From contig NC_091971.1 in NCBI RefSeq assembly GCF_036711975.1, forward strand, positions 5,959,501-6,023,500: a stretch of 64,000 nucleotides of DNA, written 5' to 3'. The translations under genes and the position numbers were made by a program. This document shows positions 35,091-47,164 of the stretch, in pieces. The notes beneath the pieces are model-generated. The model was not told the origin of the DNA. It did not search any database and worked only from the letters and a program-made list of their open reading frames with translations. Position 1 is the stretch's first letter. The number at the start of each line of letters is the position of its first letter. The stretch comes from Onthophagus taurus (taxonomy: Eukaryota > Arthropoda > Insecta > Coleoptera > Scarabaeidae).

Positions 35091-38000
35091 TTAAGCCGTG
35101 CGTCTTCATGAAGTACTTATTGGAACATGGTGAACTTAGAGAATCTTAAGCTAACTTGACAGCTCCTAAGATGTGCTTTTAAGTTGGTAGCCAAACTTTG
35201 ATACAACCTGGCTATCGTTAAAACGGTTGATTAACAATTACAAAAAAAACATTAAGCTTACACCAACCTAAATATACTTTTAGATTATTTATTAATTATA
35301 AATAACAAATATAATAGTTGAGAACAAATTTTCCTAAGAGATAACTTTTCCTTCTTGTTGTTAGTTTGAAATCGACCTGATTGCTAAATCTCTTGATGAT
35401 TGTCTTTATTCGTGCGATGAGAATAAACTGCATCCATTCAACCTCAACCTAACTTTATAAAGTTAAAACCAAACGAACCCAGTATCGTAATGATTACGAT
35501 GAGAGGACGAGATGAAAGATGTTGTTGTTGTAGCGATCGTGTGTAGAGTGTCGCAAATCTATTATAACTCTTATGTAAGGCGGATCTGCCTCTTGGCGGC
35601 TACCTTATATTGAGGTCAGATATGTTTTGCAACTTCTCCCATCGTATGCTAATAATTCTTATTTCAAAGAAATTATTAAACAGTAAGCATAAGAAATGAA
35701 AAAGGTGACAGAAAGACAAATAAAAAAATTGCTATTTAATTGTTTCCAACTTCCTAGAATTACAACAAAAGGTCTCTTTTAGTAGATAGTTGGCGTATCT
35801 GAATGGTTAGATGACCTCGAGCTCCTTTTTGGCGTGAAGAAGACGAGCGTCGTACGAAGATCAAGAACGCAGAATATAACTCGATTCTAAAGAAGGCCGG
35901 CAATTTAATGGTAATCGGTAAATGGATGTGGATGGTGTTTCGAAGAGCGACAAACGATTGCCATGATCCAAATCTTTAATTTCCTCTGGCCTCGTTGTAA
36001 TTATCGATTGCCTCTTCTTCTAGAACCTACCAATTCATTTTATCCTTCGTTTATCGAAGCAAAATTGAAAGTTAATCCAGTTAGAAATTTCAAAATTTTT
36101 ATAATTCAGTTGCATCTTAATTAATAAAAATCAATGAAACGTTTGAAAGGTAATAATCATAAATGATGATTATAACGTTTAAAATCGTACAGATGTGATG
36201 TGATGGGCCTTGAACTCGCACGAAGGAGGCTTTTAAAACATCCAGGATATAACATAATCTTGTGTTTTATGTATGTACAATAAGAGTCATAATAATTGTT
36301 TAATGGCACTTTCCATTGACTTTGATTTATTAGATTTATATCCTGTTGATGTCGAAATTACAAGTAAAAACAATAAATTCTTTCAATGGAATTAATTCAA
36401 TAGATTTTATTCTCATTCATTGATTATGAATTTTAAGTTTCGGGGCACAAAACGAAATTTGCCATTCAACACAGAGCTTTTCGTGACAAGAATATTGAAA
36501 TGTTATAAAATAGAAAGTCATCAACCTAAAGTGTTCTTTTTTTTTTGATAACATTCGAAAGTTTTTTGATTATAATTTAAATGTTGTTCTCGTTATTATT
36601 TTAACTGAATTTCTAATCTTTGAAGAGATTTATTTCAATTTTATTATTTTTTTTTATTGCCTTTAGTAAATGAGACCTTGTGACAATGCCGTGATAATCA
36701 CACGTGATTTGAACGGATGGTACCGATTCTATCCAACCTTGACTGACTGGAAGATGAGCTCTAAAAGGAAAGTACTTTTAAATACATACACAAACTTGGT
36801 TGAAAAAACGCTTACGTGCACAGAATCAAGGTTTTAAATTCGATTATTGATAAAACAAATTGTGAAATTTAAAGTTTTTTAAATAAATTTGATAAAATAG
36901 TGCTTTATTAGAATGTTTTTATCAAGATTACATCAAAATAACTCCACATATAATGTCTACATCATCTTTACATCATATCAGAACCTGGTAACATCACTGT
37001 TGTAGTTGTTCTCATTGACGTAATGAGTTGAATTTCATCATCAACTCGGTGAGCTTCCTTTGAGAATCTTCACGGAATCAATAGGTTTTTTGATACGCTT
37101 TGTAGCTGACTAGGTGCTTCCCCTGCGATGTTGAATGTGCTTCTCCTTATGCTTCGACAACACTCTAATCCTATGTCTCATGGACATTTATGGTGCTTGG
37201 ACCTCCTACGATTATTTTTAGTGTTTTTCCTCAATTTAATGTAATACCAGAAATCGTTAGTTATCTACTAATTGGAGTCAAGAGCTGTCAAGAACCACCA
37301 ACCACAACATGGAAATGTCAAAATGGATTTGCATTTCACCTAACATATAATATAATAGATCCTAAAGGAAGTTTAAGACTAACAATATTGAAATGAACAA
37401 ATATTTACAAATAATCTTTGGGAAAAATTAGGTCAATACCACTAACTTATATAAGATTGTTACTCATTGTTGAAAAACAAAATCCCACGCAAAGACCAAA
37501 CAATTCAACAATTCATTATGTTACGGTGTGGAATACCTGGGAAAATCAGATCGCAAATTGCGAATAAAAGCGCTTTTAAAATGCAACAGACCGAGAGTGT
37601 CGCAACTCTAATTGCGGTGTAATTCGATATTTCTCACCGATTACCAATGAGAACTAACATTAAATTTATTTAGGTGTAAACGATAGCATCGCGATTAAAA
37701 TGAAGTTAAAAAAATATTAAAATCAGATCGGTTATCTGTTTCGAATATAATGATGATAATAAAAATCGCGTCAAAGAGTTCAATTTAAGACTTGATTTTC
37801 AATGGGCACAAATTGAAAGAGTATGGTCGATGAAAGAAGTCACGAGTTGTTGTTTGAATTGGGATCGGTATTTGAAATGTCAATGGAAAACCACGATTCG
37901 GTCATGATTTGTTGACCTGTTCACTTTTAATACTGTATAATCTTGAAATTATACAATAAAATCAATGTAAAAAGGCGATTTCGCAATGAATAATTTAAAA

Positions 38001-38976
38001 GGAAATTTATTAAGTCGATTTTTAAATTTAAATTGGGAGACATCTTTTGGGAAAAATATGAAATAAAATAGAATATATAGTTTAGTTGTCAGATAAAAGA
38101 TGGCGATTACTTTATTTATTTTTTTGATTTTAAAGAATTAAAAAAAAAAGGATTTAAATCCAATACTTTTTATTTTTTTAATTAATTACATAAATGGACG
38201 TGTGTACTTTTTAAGCTTGATTGTGCATTTTACATTTGTTCACTTTATACAACTACAAAATTACTATTTATATCATTTTAATATTATGTATAAAAAATTT
38301 GAAATACAATACAATTTTTTACTAGAAATACTGGAATGAAATGTTGTGTATGTTTATTAAAATGATTAATTTTTACTTAATTGATGAATAATAATGAATG
38401 ATGTGGTGTTTCGTTTCGATCGTTTTTGCATTATTAACAATTTCTTTCAATCGATTCAATTCGATTCTGATTTCTAGTCTTTAGTTTACTTAAATAATCA
38501 ATTACGTTATTATGTACATTTGGCAAATTGTATAAAAATAAGATGTCTACAAATGTAAATATGCGTGACAATACAAAGAAAAAATATGAAAGGAAAATAG
38601 CGATTTTAAATACAAAGAAAAGAAGAACAAACCATCCTTTAGTAGTTAACTAGCAATACTTTGGCATTTCCAATTATATAATAATATATATAAATACATC
38701 ATTTTTTTGTTACATAATATAAAAAAATATAATAATAATAAAAGTATATATAGACTAATATAGAGCGTTTCATTTCACGTCATCTTCATCACTAAATCCA
38801 AATCAAAAAGATATCAATCCTAAACACACAAAAAATACGTTTTACTTAACATCAATTAAGAACTTTCCAACCCCGCTTTGACTCAAAATCCTTAATAAAT
38901 TTATAAACTCCTTTATAATTCAAAAAAAAGTAATCTTACACAAAAGAAAATAAAAATACAGTCTAATAATTATTAA
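35091..38976. other. Gene-poor interval
   Basis: About 3.9 kb without a recognisable coding exon, tRNA or transposon frame. The right part, from about 38.1 kb, may be cyclin Y 3' UTR because that gene ends at 38977 on the minus strand. The stretch 35500-36000 is less AT-rich than its surroundings and could be regulatory or an unrecognised non-coding transcript; nothing supports a specific call. Confidence 0.35.
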
Positions 38977-40496
38977 TCATGATAAAATTGCAATGCTTCT
39001 ACGAGCTCCGGGTCCGCCAGATGAATTAATATTGTCCAAACTGGACCATTTCTTCAACCCGTTTTTCAAAGCTTCCGCTGCGTATTTATCCTCCATAACG
39101 CGCGACATCGCCTCTAATTTTTGAGCACGATCCTTACTTAATGGTTCACTCGGGAATGATAAATCATTCGCTTCCGCCAATGTACGCAAGTCGAAATAGT
39201 ATTTCGCGTAGACGCTCGCGGGGACGTTAATATTAAATTGAAGTAATTGTAGGAATTCATGCTCGAGTTCGTTCATGTCTTTTACTGGGATTTCTTTTAA
39301 AATTTGACAGTAATCAACATTCCATACTGCTTGATCATCCCAAACTTTTGATGCTAATAAGATTGCTCCTAAAATAAAAATTAATAAATACATTGATTAA
39401 TTAAACTTCTATAAATAGAAACAATTATTGATTGTGAGGTTAGTTTAAACTTTTGCCAAATAAAAGTGTAAAATAGTTATTAAAATGTAAAGCATCTTAA
39501 AGTAATTTAAGAACCTAATTAAAACAAGTATAAATATAAATAAAAAAGATTTCAGATTATTTATTATGTTCAAATCGATTTTTAAATGTCTATTTGACAT
39601 TTTAAAATAATTGTCATAACCTTAAAAAAATCGAAATTAAAATATTTTTATTATTTAATTAAATCAATAGTAAAAAAAATTAATACTTATTTATATTTAC
39701 ACAATTTATAATAATTTTCAATAATGAATTAAAATTATAAACATTAAATTGATCTTTTTAAATATTTGGGGTGCATTCAAATATAAAATGTCAAATTTTG
39801 ACAATAACTTAATTTGTGTAAATAGGTTATGTTAAAGTAAAAATTTTTTTAGCATTTTTATTTACCTAAAACGATTCGTTTCCAATTAGATGGTGCAATA
39901 TCCAATTCGGCGTAAGTTAATAACCTTTCCAAATATACTAAAGTAGTGATTGCACATTCAGCTGTTAATTGTGCAGCATTAAATAAAGTCCTAATAAATT
40001 TATATATTTGTCGGTGTTCCGGATTATATTTATCGTAATCATCACTAACACCATCCCTAGTTAATGGATGCAATTTTTCATCGAATATATCAATAGTTCG
40101 TTCGGAATCCCTACTCTTAATGTGATAATAAATGGCTAAGGCAATACATTTAACTGTATTTTTTAAATTTGGTTGAGAAACTGTGCTGTCATCCAAATAA
40201 ATGGTAGAACAAGAGCTGCTTTTTTTTAACGGTCTTAAATCCGCAATTTGGTGTTGACTTTTTCGACGAATTAAGCCATTTTCTATGGCTGTTTTTGATC
40301 GCTCCATAAATAAGGTTTTGGCCATGGGATCTTTGGACGGATCTAATTCACCGTCATCAGGTTCTCTTTCACTGATGTGTTGTAGATTATTCGTACTTGT
40401 CTCACCTTCTCGTGATTGGCAATCAATTGGAAGGATCACACGGTGTCTGTCCGTTTGGGGACTATTTTTTGAACAACAACTATTTTTATTACCCAT
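38977..40496 (-). CDS. CCNY: Cyclin Y
   Basis: Exons (minus) 40496-39866 and 39368-38977 encode 340 aa, one residue from human cyclin Y (341). It starts [10 protein letters not shown], the N-myristoylation and palmitoylation signal that places cyclin Y at the plasma membrane. The cyclin box covers about residues 140-270 ([32 protein letters not shown]). The C-terminus carries the conserved KKWSSLDN phospho-motif region. Cyclin Y recruits CDK14/16 (Eip63E in flies) to the membrane and promotes Wnt co-receptor phosphorylation. The gene is head to head with Asx, with 1041 bases between start codons. Confidence 0.96.
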
Positions 40497-41537
40497 TTTT
40501 CCTTTTTAAATTTCGTTTGAGGATTCTTTAAGTTGTTATTTTAGATTTCATTTTTGTATTTTGTGTTTAAATAGAACGAAATTAATGTGTTGATTAGATT
40601 AGATTAACAAATACATTGAATGTTTTTCTTCTTTTCTATAACACCCACCGAATTATTGTTATTCTCGTCTACGCCTTTCTGTTGAGAAGTGCCGGCCCAA
40701 AAAATATTTTTTTAGGTTTTATATTAAAAATTATATCTTGTTCACTGTTGTGGGAACGGTTTCACATCTCACTGGGTTTTTAAGACTTTAAGGGGGTTCT
40801 TCGCACCGTGGGGATCACTAAAAAACTTTTTTTTGCCAAGAAAAGTGTCGTATAAATAAAAAAGTTGGTGCACATTCTCTCTCTAACTCTCTTCACCGCA
40901 CGTTCATCTTTGTTCTTAAAACTCGATGTTTTTAGAATCTTGTGTTGGTTATAGCGCAAATCTAGGAACTTTCGGTTTTATAAACTTAAATTTTAGCACA
41001 TAAAGGAAATTTAATTAATACGTTATTGTAGATAATAAAGGTGTGATTAATTCTAAATATTAATAAAGAAAAAGTTGTAATTTAAGGATGAATTAAGGAG
41101 TTGGGTTTCGTCGCGTTTAGGTGAATTGGTCGGAAAATTAGGTAAAATGTTCATTGGGTCGAAAAACACATCTGTCCATGTTTTCATTGAGCCTAAGTAA
41201 CAGATCTGAAAGAAAAACACTCTGTTTAATGTAAAGATCGGGTTATGAAATCAATTTTAAAATCATCATTAATAACATTGTTGTGTTTAAAAGCCACCGG
41301 AAGTCAATTTCGCCCGTAAACAGTTAATTAATTTCTTAAAAAATTTGTTTAATGTTCTCATCGCCGATTCCATCTCCATGCGTCCGCTCGACCACCTAAA
41401 TAAGTTCTTTGTTATAAAAAATGGGGTGAATGTGACGTAGTTGTGCGGTTCTTTCGTTCGGTGGTGAATTTCCTCGCGGGTGAAAAGCGAAAAAGAAAAA
41501 CCGGGGATAACCTACAAAAAAAAAATTCAAAAAAAAG
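40497..41537. promoter_or_regulatory. Bidirectional CCNY / Asx upstream region
   Basis: Divergent start codons at 40496 (minus) and 41538 (plus). Contains a CT-rich run, CTCTCTCTAACTCTC, near 40880 that matches GAGA-factor sites on the other strand. No TATA box in a fitting position. The 41396-41626 antisense open frame overlaps Asx and is not considered real. Confidence 0.5.
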
Positions 41538-44500
41538 ATGGAAATAGACGTAACCCCGGACGTGGTTGAAAAACAATGTAACGGGGGTGTTTCCGAACGA
41601 GAACCGGGTCCCCCATCAAAAAACAACGCAAATAATAGTGCAAAAAAAATTATAAATCACGCACTAAGACAACAGGCGAAACGTAGGAAAAAGAATACGA
41701 CGATTGCGCATCCCAGAATTATTGTTAAACCATTGCCGCCTCAAGAAGAGACAGCTTTTTCGGTTGTAGTGCCTAAAACGCCAACAATGAAAGAGGTATT
41801 GGCTTCAATACCCGGATTTAGTATAAAACCGCGAAAAAGGACAAATAAAAAATTATCTACGGCCGCGCAATTAGAACAAACTAAAGAAGGTTGCATAGAT
41901 TTAGAAACACCTGATTCAATATTAGTTAACACAAACTTACGCGCGCTTTTAAATAAATACACATTCGCCTCATTACCTTCTTTATACCAACAAAAATTAA
42001 TTCAATTATTACCTGTTGTCGATAGACAATCCTCAATGTCTTCAACAGAATCCGTTCGACTTAACGCCAGTTCTCTAAATAACGAATTTTTTGCTAGAGC
42101 TTGCGTTGAATGGCAAGAACGACTTTCTGAAGGAGAATTTACCCCGGAGAATCAACAAAAATTAAAAACCGAAGCGGATAAAGAACGATCGAAATTAGAT
42201 CCGTGGAAATTAAAACATTTCGAACCAATTTGGGGCGATCGCACCCAAACGGAACCCATAGAAAAACCCAAAATTCCACCCGCCCGACCCCCAATTAAAA
42301 TAAAATTAAGAAACTCAACGTTAATTAAACAAAAACCACCCCCTGTTGTAAAACGGTTAAGAACCGTAGGCGCTATGACGAGATCTTTAACTAATTACAA
42401 AGACGAATTATTACAACAACAAGAAACGACGAAAACCAACTTTCCAATTCCCGATTTATTACCGATTAAAACTCATAAACCACCGCAAAAACCCGAACTT
42501 GTTATTACACCCATCACTAAAGAACCTGAAACTAGTCCGGAAATCGGAGAGGATCCTTTAGAAATACATAACGAAAACGTCGAATCTGTCTTAGACACGC
42601 AAGACGCAACAATTCCCGGCGTTACAATAATTAATATCAGCGAGACTTTAATTAATAAAGACGAAGAGACAATCATTAGTTGTAAAGAAACGAGCCAAAC
42701 TAATGTCATAAAAGCTGAGAAACGGCGTAGAAGTCATAGTTTTGATCCGGATGAGAAATCACCGAAAAGGCGGTCGTTAACACCACTTGATGAGCATGAA
42801 GAGAAAGGCGTTATTCAGTTAGATGAAATGATGATTGACTCGAAAGATTTGGCAGAACCCGATTTATCGATTCAAAAATTAGATAAAGATGAAACGATGG
42901 ATGAAAATGAAATTATCGAAACTGATCGTTCTGAAACGAACGATTCAGAAACTATCGATAGAGTGTCATCAGTGACTAATCAATCAGAAATGAGTGATAT
43001 AACATCCGAAGCTGATAAGTTATCAGAAATTGTTGAAGATCAATTAAATGAGATAAACGAAAAAGTTTTAGACACCGAAAAGCTTATGGAACAATCAATT
43101 TCGTCTGATTATAAATTAGAAGTTGAGGTTGAAAAATCCGATAATTTAGGTTATCAAAAACAAGCCATTTCTTCACCAAATAACTATCAATCTAATTCTC
43201 TTTATAATAACACCTCTAATTACCAAGATTTAGGAATCGATTTTCAATTGTCCAATATTAATATTCAAAAATCTTCGCAGGAAACTTATCAGAGTACAAA
43301 TTCAAATTACCAAAACACAGCTATCGTTGATTTTCAAACGACCATTTCAAATTACCACGCTTCAAACACTAACTATCAATTAACAAGTAACGAATGTTTT
43401 CAATCGGAACAAAATAATTTCCATAAAACTAATTTCAACCAAAAAGACGACGAATTAGAAACTAAAGTTTCGGAATTTGTTCAAAAATCCGATCCGAGAA
43501 GTGCATCACCTAAATTAGATTTAGACGAAACAAGTACTCAATCGTCTAATTCTGAAATGACCACGTTAATTATTGAGACAACCACAAGTTCGGTTATTAC
43601 TGAACAAGAATCACCTATCTCAAATCAAATACCAACGCAAATTCAAAATCATCAAACTCAAGTTTCATCTCAAATTCAAAATCAAGTTTCATCACAAATT
43701 CAAAATCAAGTTTCATCTCAAATTCAAAATCAAGCTACATCTCAAATTCAAAATCAAGCTACATCTCAAATTCAAGGTCAAGTTTCGTCCCAAATTTCGT
43801 CTCAAATTCAACCTGAAATTTCCTCTCAAATTCAAACTGAAATTACGATACAAGCTAATCAAAAATTGGAAGATCAACAACCCCAAGAAATCCTCATAAA
43901 TCAACAAGAACAACAATCCCAAGAAATTCAAATTATGAATAACCAATTACTCCCAAATTCGTTGATTCTTCAACAAGAATCGATTATTTTACAAAAAGAA
44001 TGTCAGACGTATTCATCATCATCGCCGGATTCGGAAGTTCCAGCAACTGCAAGTGGGAATTGCTTGCAGGTAACCGCTGAAAAATTAGAGGCAAGCGTTG
44101 AAGCTTCCGATTTAGTTCTATCGCAGTTTGAATCAAATTTCGAAACTGTTCGGAGTATGTCCGACGAAGACACTGCGATTGAAGATCGTTTTATTGACGC
44201 GGAAAATTACGTTTTGGAATCGGGACAAATTTCTATAAGTACTGGATCGCAAGATGGTACTGAAAAGGAAAACGAAGGGATTCAAACAAGTTTGTTTACA
44301 GTTGCAAGAGAAGGTAAGAAACAATTTCTCCCACATAAAATGTAACATGTCAATATAATTTGACATTACACTAAAATCTCGATATAACGCATTAATACGG
44401 GAAAGGCTGTGTCCGTTATTATAGCCCATTAAAAATATACAATAATCTAGCACTAAATAACAAATAAAACTAGACTAATACTAGCACTAGAACTAACACT

Positions 44501-47164
44501 AGTCCTAGAACTAGAATCATTCGGGTTTAGCCGTCTTGAGAGACGTGTGGCTAAACCCGAATGTTTCTAGTTTTCGGTCTAGTGTTAGTTCTAGTTTTAC
44601 ACTAGCACTATCACAAGAACTAACACTAGATCGAAAACTAGAATCATTCGGGTTTAGCCGTCTTGAGAGACGTGCGGCTAAATCCGAATGTTTCTAGTTT
44701 TCGATCTAGTGTTAGTTCTAGTTTTAAATCCTTCTTTTTGGCTTAAATCCTTCGAATTAAAAAATAGAGTATAGTAAAAAGCAAACTTTCCTATATGCTT
44801 ATTACCAAATAATTATTATCGTAATACTATGACATGACGCGATGTAATAAATAAATTAAAAATTTTTTTTTTGTTCACCCTGTATAAAAGTGAACATTGT
44901 TTATTTTGAGAAAAAAAAAGGTGCTATTTATTGGTGGTCCAAAACAAACAGACCACCACCGCACAAAAACCCAACACAATCATTTATTCTTTTTATTTTT
45001 GTTTTAATTAAAACCTATGTTTTGTTTATACTATTAACGATTATTTAATAAACGTCGACTGCAAAAAGCGGTGCGAGTTCGGAGTGGCGATTAAAAAGTC
45101 GCTCTGAACGGCAACTATAACAAACAAAGATTGGTAATCAATCCCCAAATAATTTTTTTTATCTTTTTCTAGACGATTGTTGTTGGGACGTGGTTGATTC
45201 GAGTACCGAAAAGTTACTGGAAGTTCCCATTCACGCGTTAGGTTCGATTCCGGTCGGTTTAGTTGGCACTGAAAATCCAACTGAGCACGTCGAGGTGATT
45301 CCGATGAAAGAAGAACTTGAAGTGCGTCTACAAGAGGGTAATTTCCCGGTTCCAAACGATTGGCAATACTTGAAATTAGACACGGAAATGGTTACAAACA
45401 CCTTGGAAAGTAACGAAAATGAAACCAACTCGTCGGAAACGAATCAAAGTTACCAACCTTATTCCGGAAATCAAGTTAAATTGGAATTAGAGGTGACGTT
45501 AACCCCGGAAATTGTTAGTTCGGATAGTTTGGTGACGAGCACTGTCAGTGGTACGACTTCTTCTGGGGGAAGTAACTCGACAGTAACCCCGGCTATAAGT
45601 AAAACGGTAACCACAGTTATCCCACCAACTACAATAGTTTGTTTACCTTCAGCTGTTACTACGTCTCCTGTTGTGAATCCTCCACCAAATTCCGTTACTC
45701 AAAATGCATCGTTACCGCGTCAAGGAATGGCACAAAGTTCCAGCGCGGTTCCTTATTTAGCTTTGAGCACCACCAGCCAACCAATAAGAGCAGTACCGAC
45801 ACATTCAACAAAAACCGCCAAATCCAAGACGACCAACAATAACCGCAACAGAAGTAACACAAAACCACCACCTGGAGCTGTTAATTTAGAACGTAGCTAT
45901 CAAATCTGTCAAGCTGTTATTCAAAATAGTCCCAATCGTGATCAGTTAAGGTGTCAGTTAAAACCACCTCCATCATTATTAGCGGCCGCGGCGGCAAATA
46001 ACGCTTCAAAGAAAAGTAATAATAATGAAAATAATAGGACGCAATATGGAAATGTGTCCTCAACGAAAGCTGGAAGTAAAACGTTCACCCCACCTTTGCC
46101 AGCTACTAACGGTGGTTATCAAATGATACAAGGCGGGAATGGTGTGAAAATGAAAAGGGGCGGAGGAGGCGGGGTGCAGTTTCAACAGAGACAACCAAGT
46201 CCACCGGTGGTTGTTAGACATGTTTTTACCTCTGGACAAGGAATTCCTGTTACTATGGCTGTTTTACCGCCTACACAGGCATTGAGCCCCGAAGTGAGTG
46301 AGTATAGGGTTTAAAATTAATATGTAGGTGTGTGTTTTTATGTGTAAATTTAATTTGGTTTTTAATTTTTAGGAAAATTTTTTTTTAGTTATAATAATTT
46401 ATTTATTTTTTTCACATTAAAAAATGAAATAAATTTTTTTTGTTCAATAGGTAGTTGAAGGTTCAAATCAAATGAATCACCACGTGGGTCAATACATTCT
46501 CGTCCAAAGAGCGGCTACGGCAACTGGTGGAGGAGATCCTCACGGAGGTGTGCCCCGTTCCTCCAGCGCGCCACCTCTCCAGCACCAAGTGGGAACGATA
46601 AACGCAGGCCGACCTTCTCAATTGGTTTCTGTGGGGGCTGCGGCTTCATCCCGTATCGGTAGACCGGCTAGTGCCGATATGGAAACCCATAAAATCCTTA
46701 ATAATTCTAACCTCAATAATACTATAAACTCCAACAACAACATCGTTCCGGGTCCATCAAGTGACAATTTCGTCCAGTGTCCAAATGCGGGCACGCAAGC
46801 TGTAACGAGAAGGCCCCGTTTTCAGCCGCAAAGCGGTGGGGTTTATGGTGTTGATGGCGTCGATAATTCAATTCCGAATTACACGATCATCGGCGCGGCT
46901 GAAGGTGGGGTTTTGGTAGATCATCCGGGAGCGCAAATGCAACCACAAATGTCGCAACAGTCCCAACAGATCGTGGTGCAACAGAAACGACAGATGGGGA
47001 CGATGGGGATGGTGAATGCGGCGCCGTTAATGTCGGGCGGCGTGGGTGATTCGTCTTGCGGGTGTAGCCTGAAGGCGATGGTGGTGTGCAAAAAGTGCGG
47101 CGCGTTCTGTCACGACGATTGTATCGGACCGAATAAACTGTGTCGTGTTTGTTTTATACGGTAG
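41538..47164 (+). CDS. Asx: Additional sex combs (ASXL family)
   Basis: Exons 41538-44313, 45173-46293 and 46451-47164 encode 1536 aa. Residues about 75-230 form the DEUBAD/ASXH domain ([46 protein letters not shown]). The middle is long, disordered and rich in Ser, Thr and Gln. The C-terminal atypical PHD finger is intact ([29 protein letters not shown]). Asx binds and activates the BAP1/Calypso H2A deubiquitinase (PR-DUB), a Polycomb-group function in the nucleus. Intron 1 is 859 bases and holds a double hairpin repeat. The conserved VPNDWQYLK motif lies at the start of exon 2. Length is near Drosophila Asx (1669 aa). Confidence 0.96.
43621..43860 (+). repeat. In-frame QIQNQ minisatellite inside Asx
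   Basis: About nine degenerate 24-base units encode QIQNQVSS-type octapeptides. Neighbouring copies differ by one or two bases, consistent with recent slippage. Frame is kept throughout. Confidence 0.85.
44455..44730. repeat. Hairpin repeat family, copy 3 (double) in Asx intron 1
   Basis: Two successive hairpins with the core CATTCGGGTTTAGCCG / CGGCTAAACCCGAATG, separated by arms made of CTAGTGTTAGTTCTAG-like units in both orientations. This is the cleanest copy in the window. Confidence 0.9.

Noticed and set aside
41396-41626. Antisense frame over the Asx start
   Set aside because: Overlaps the Asx coding start on the other strand; no independent support.
45240-45252. GGTTCGATTCC, like a tRNA T-loop
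   Set aside because: Inside Asx coding sequence with no acceptor stem or anticodon arm around it.
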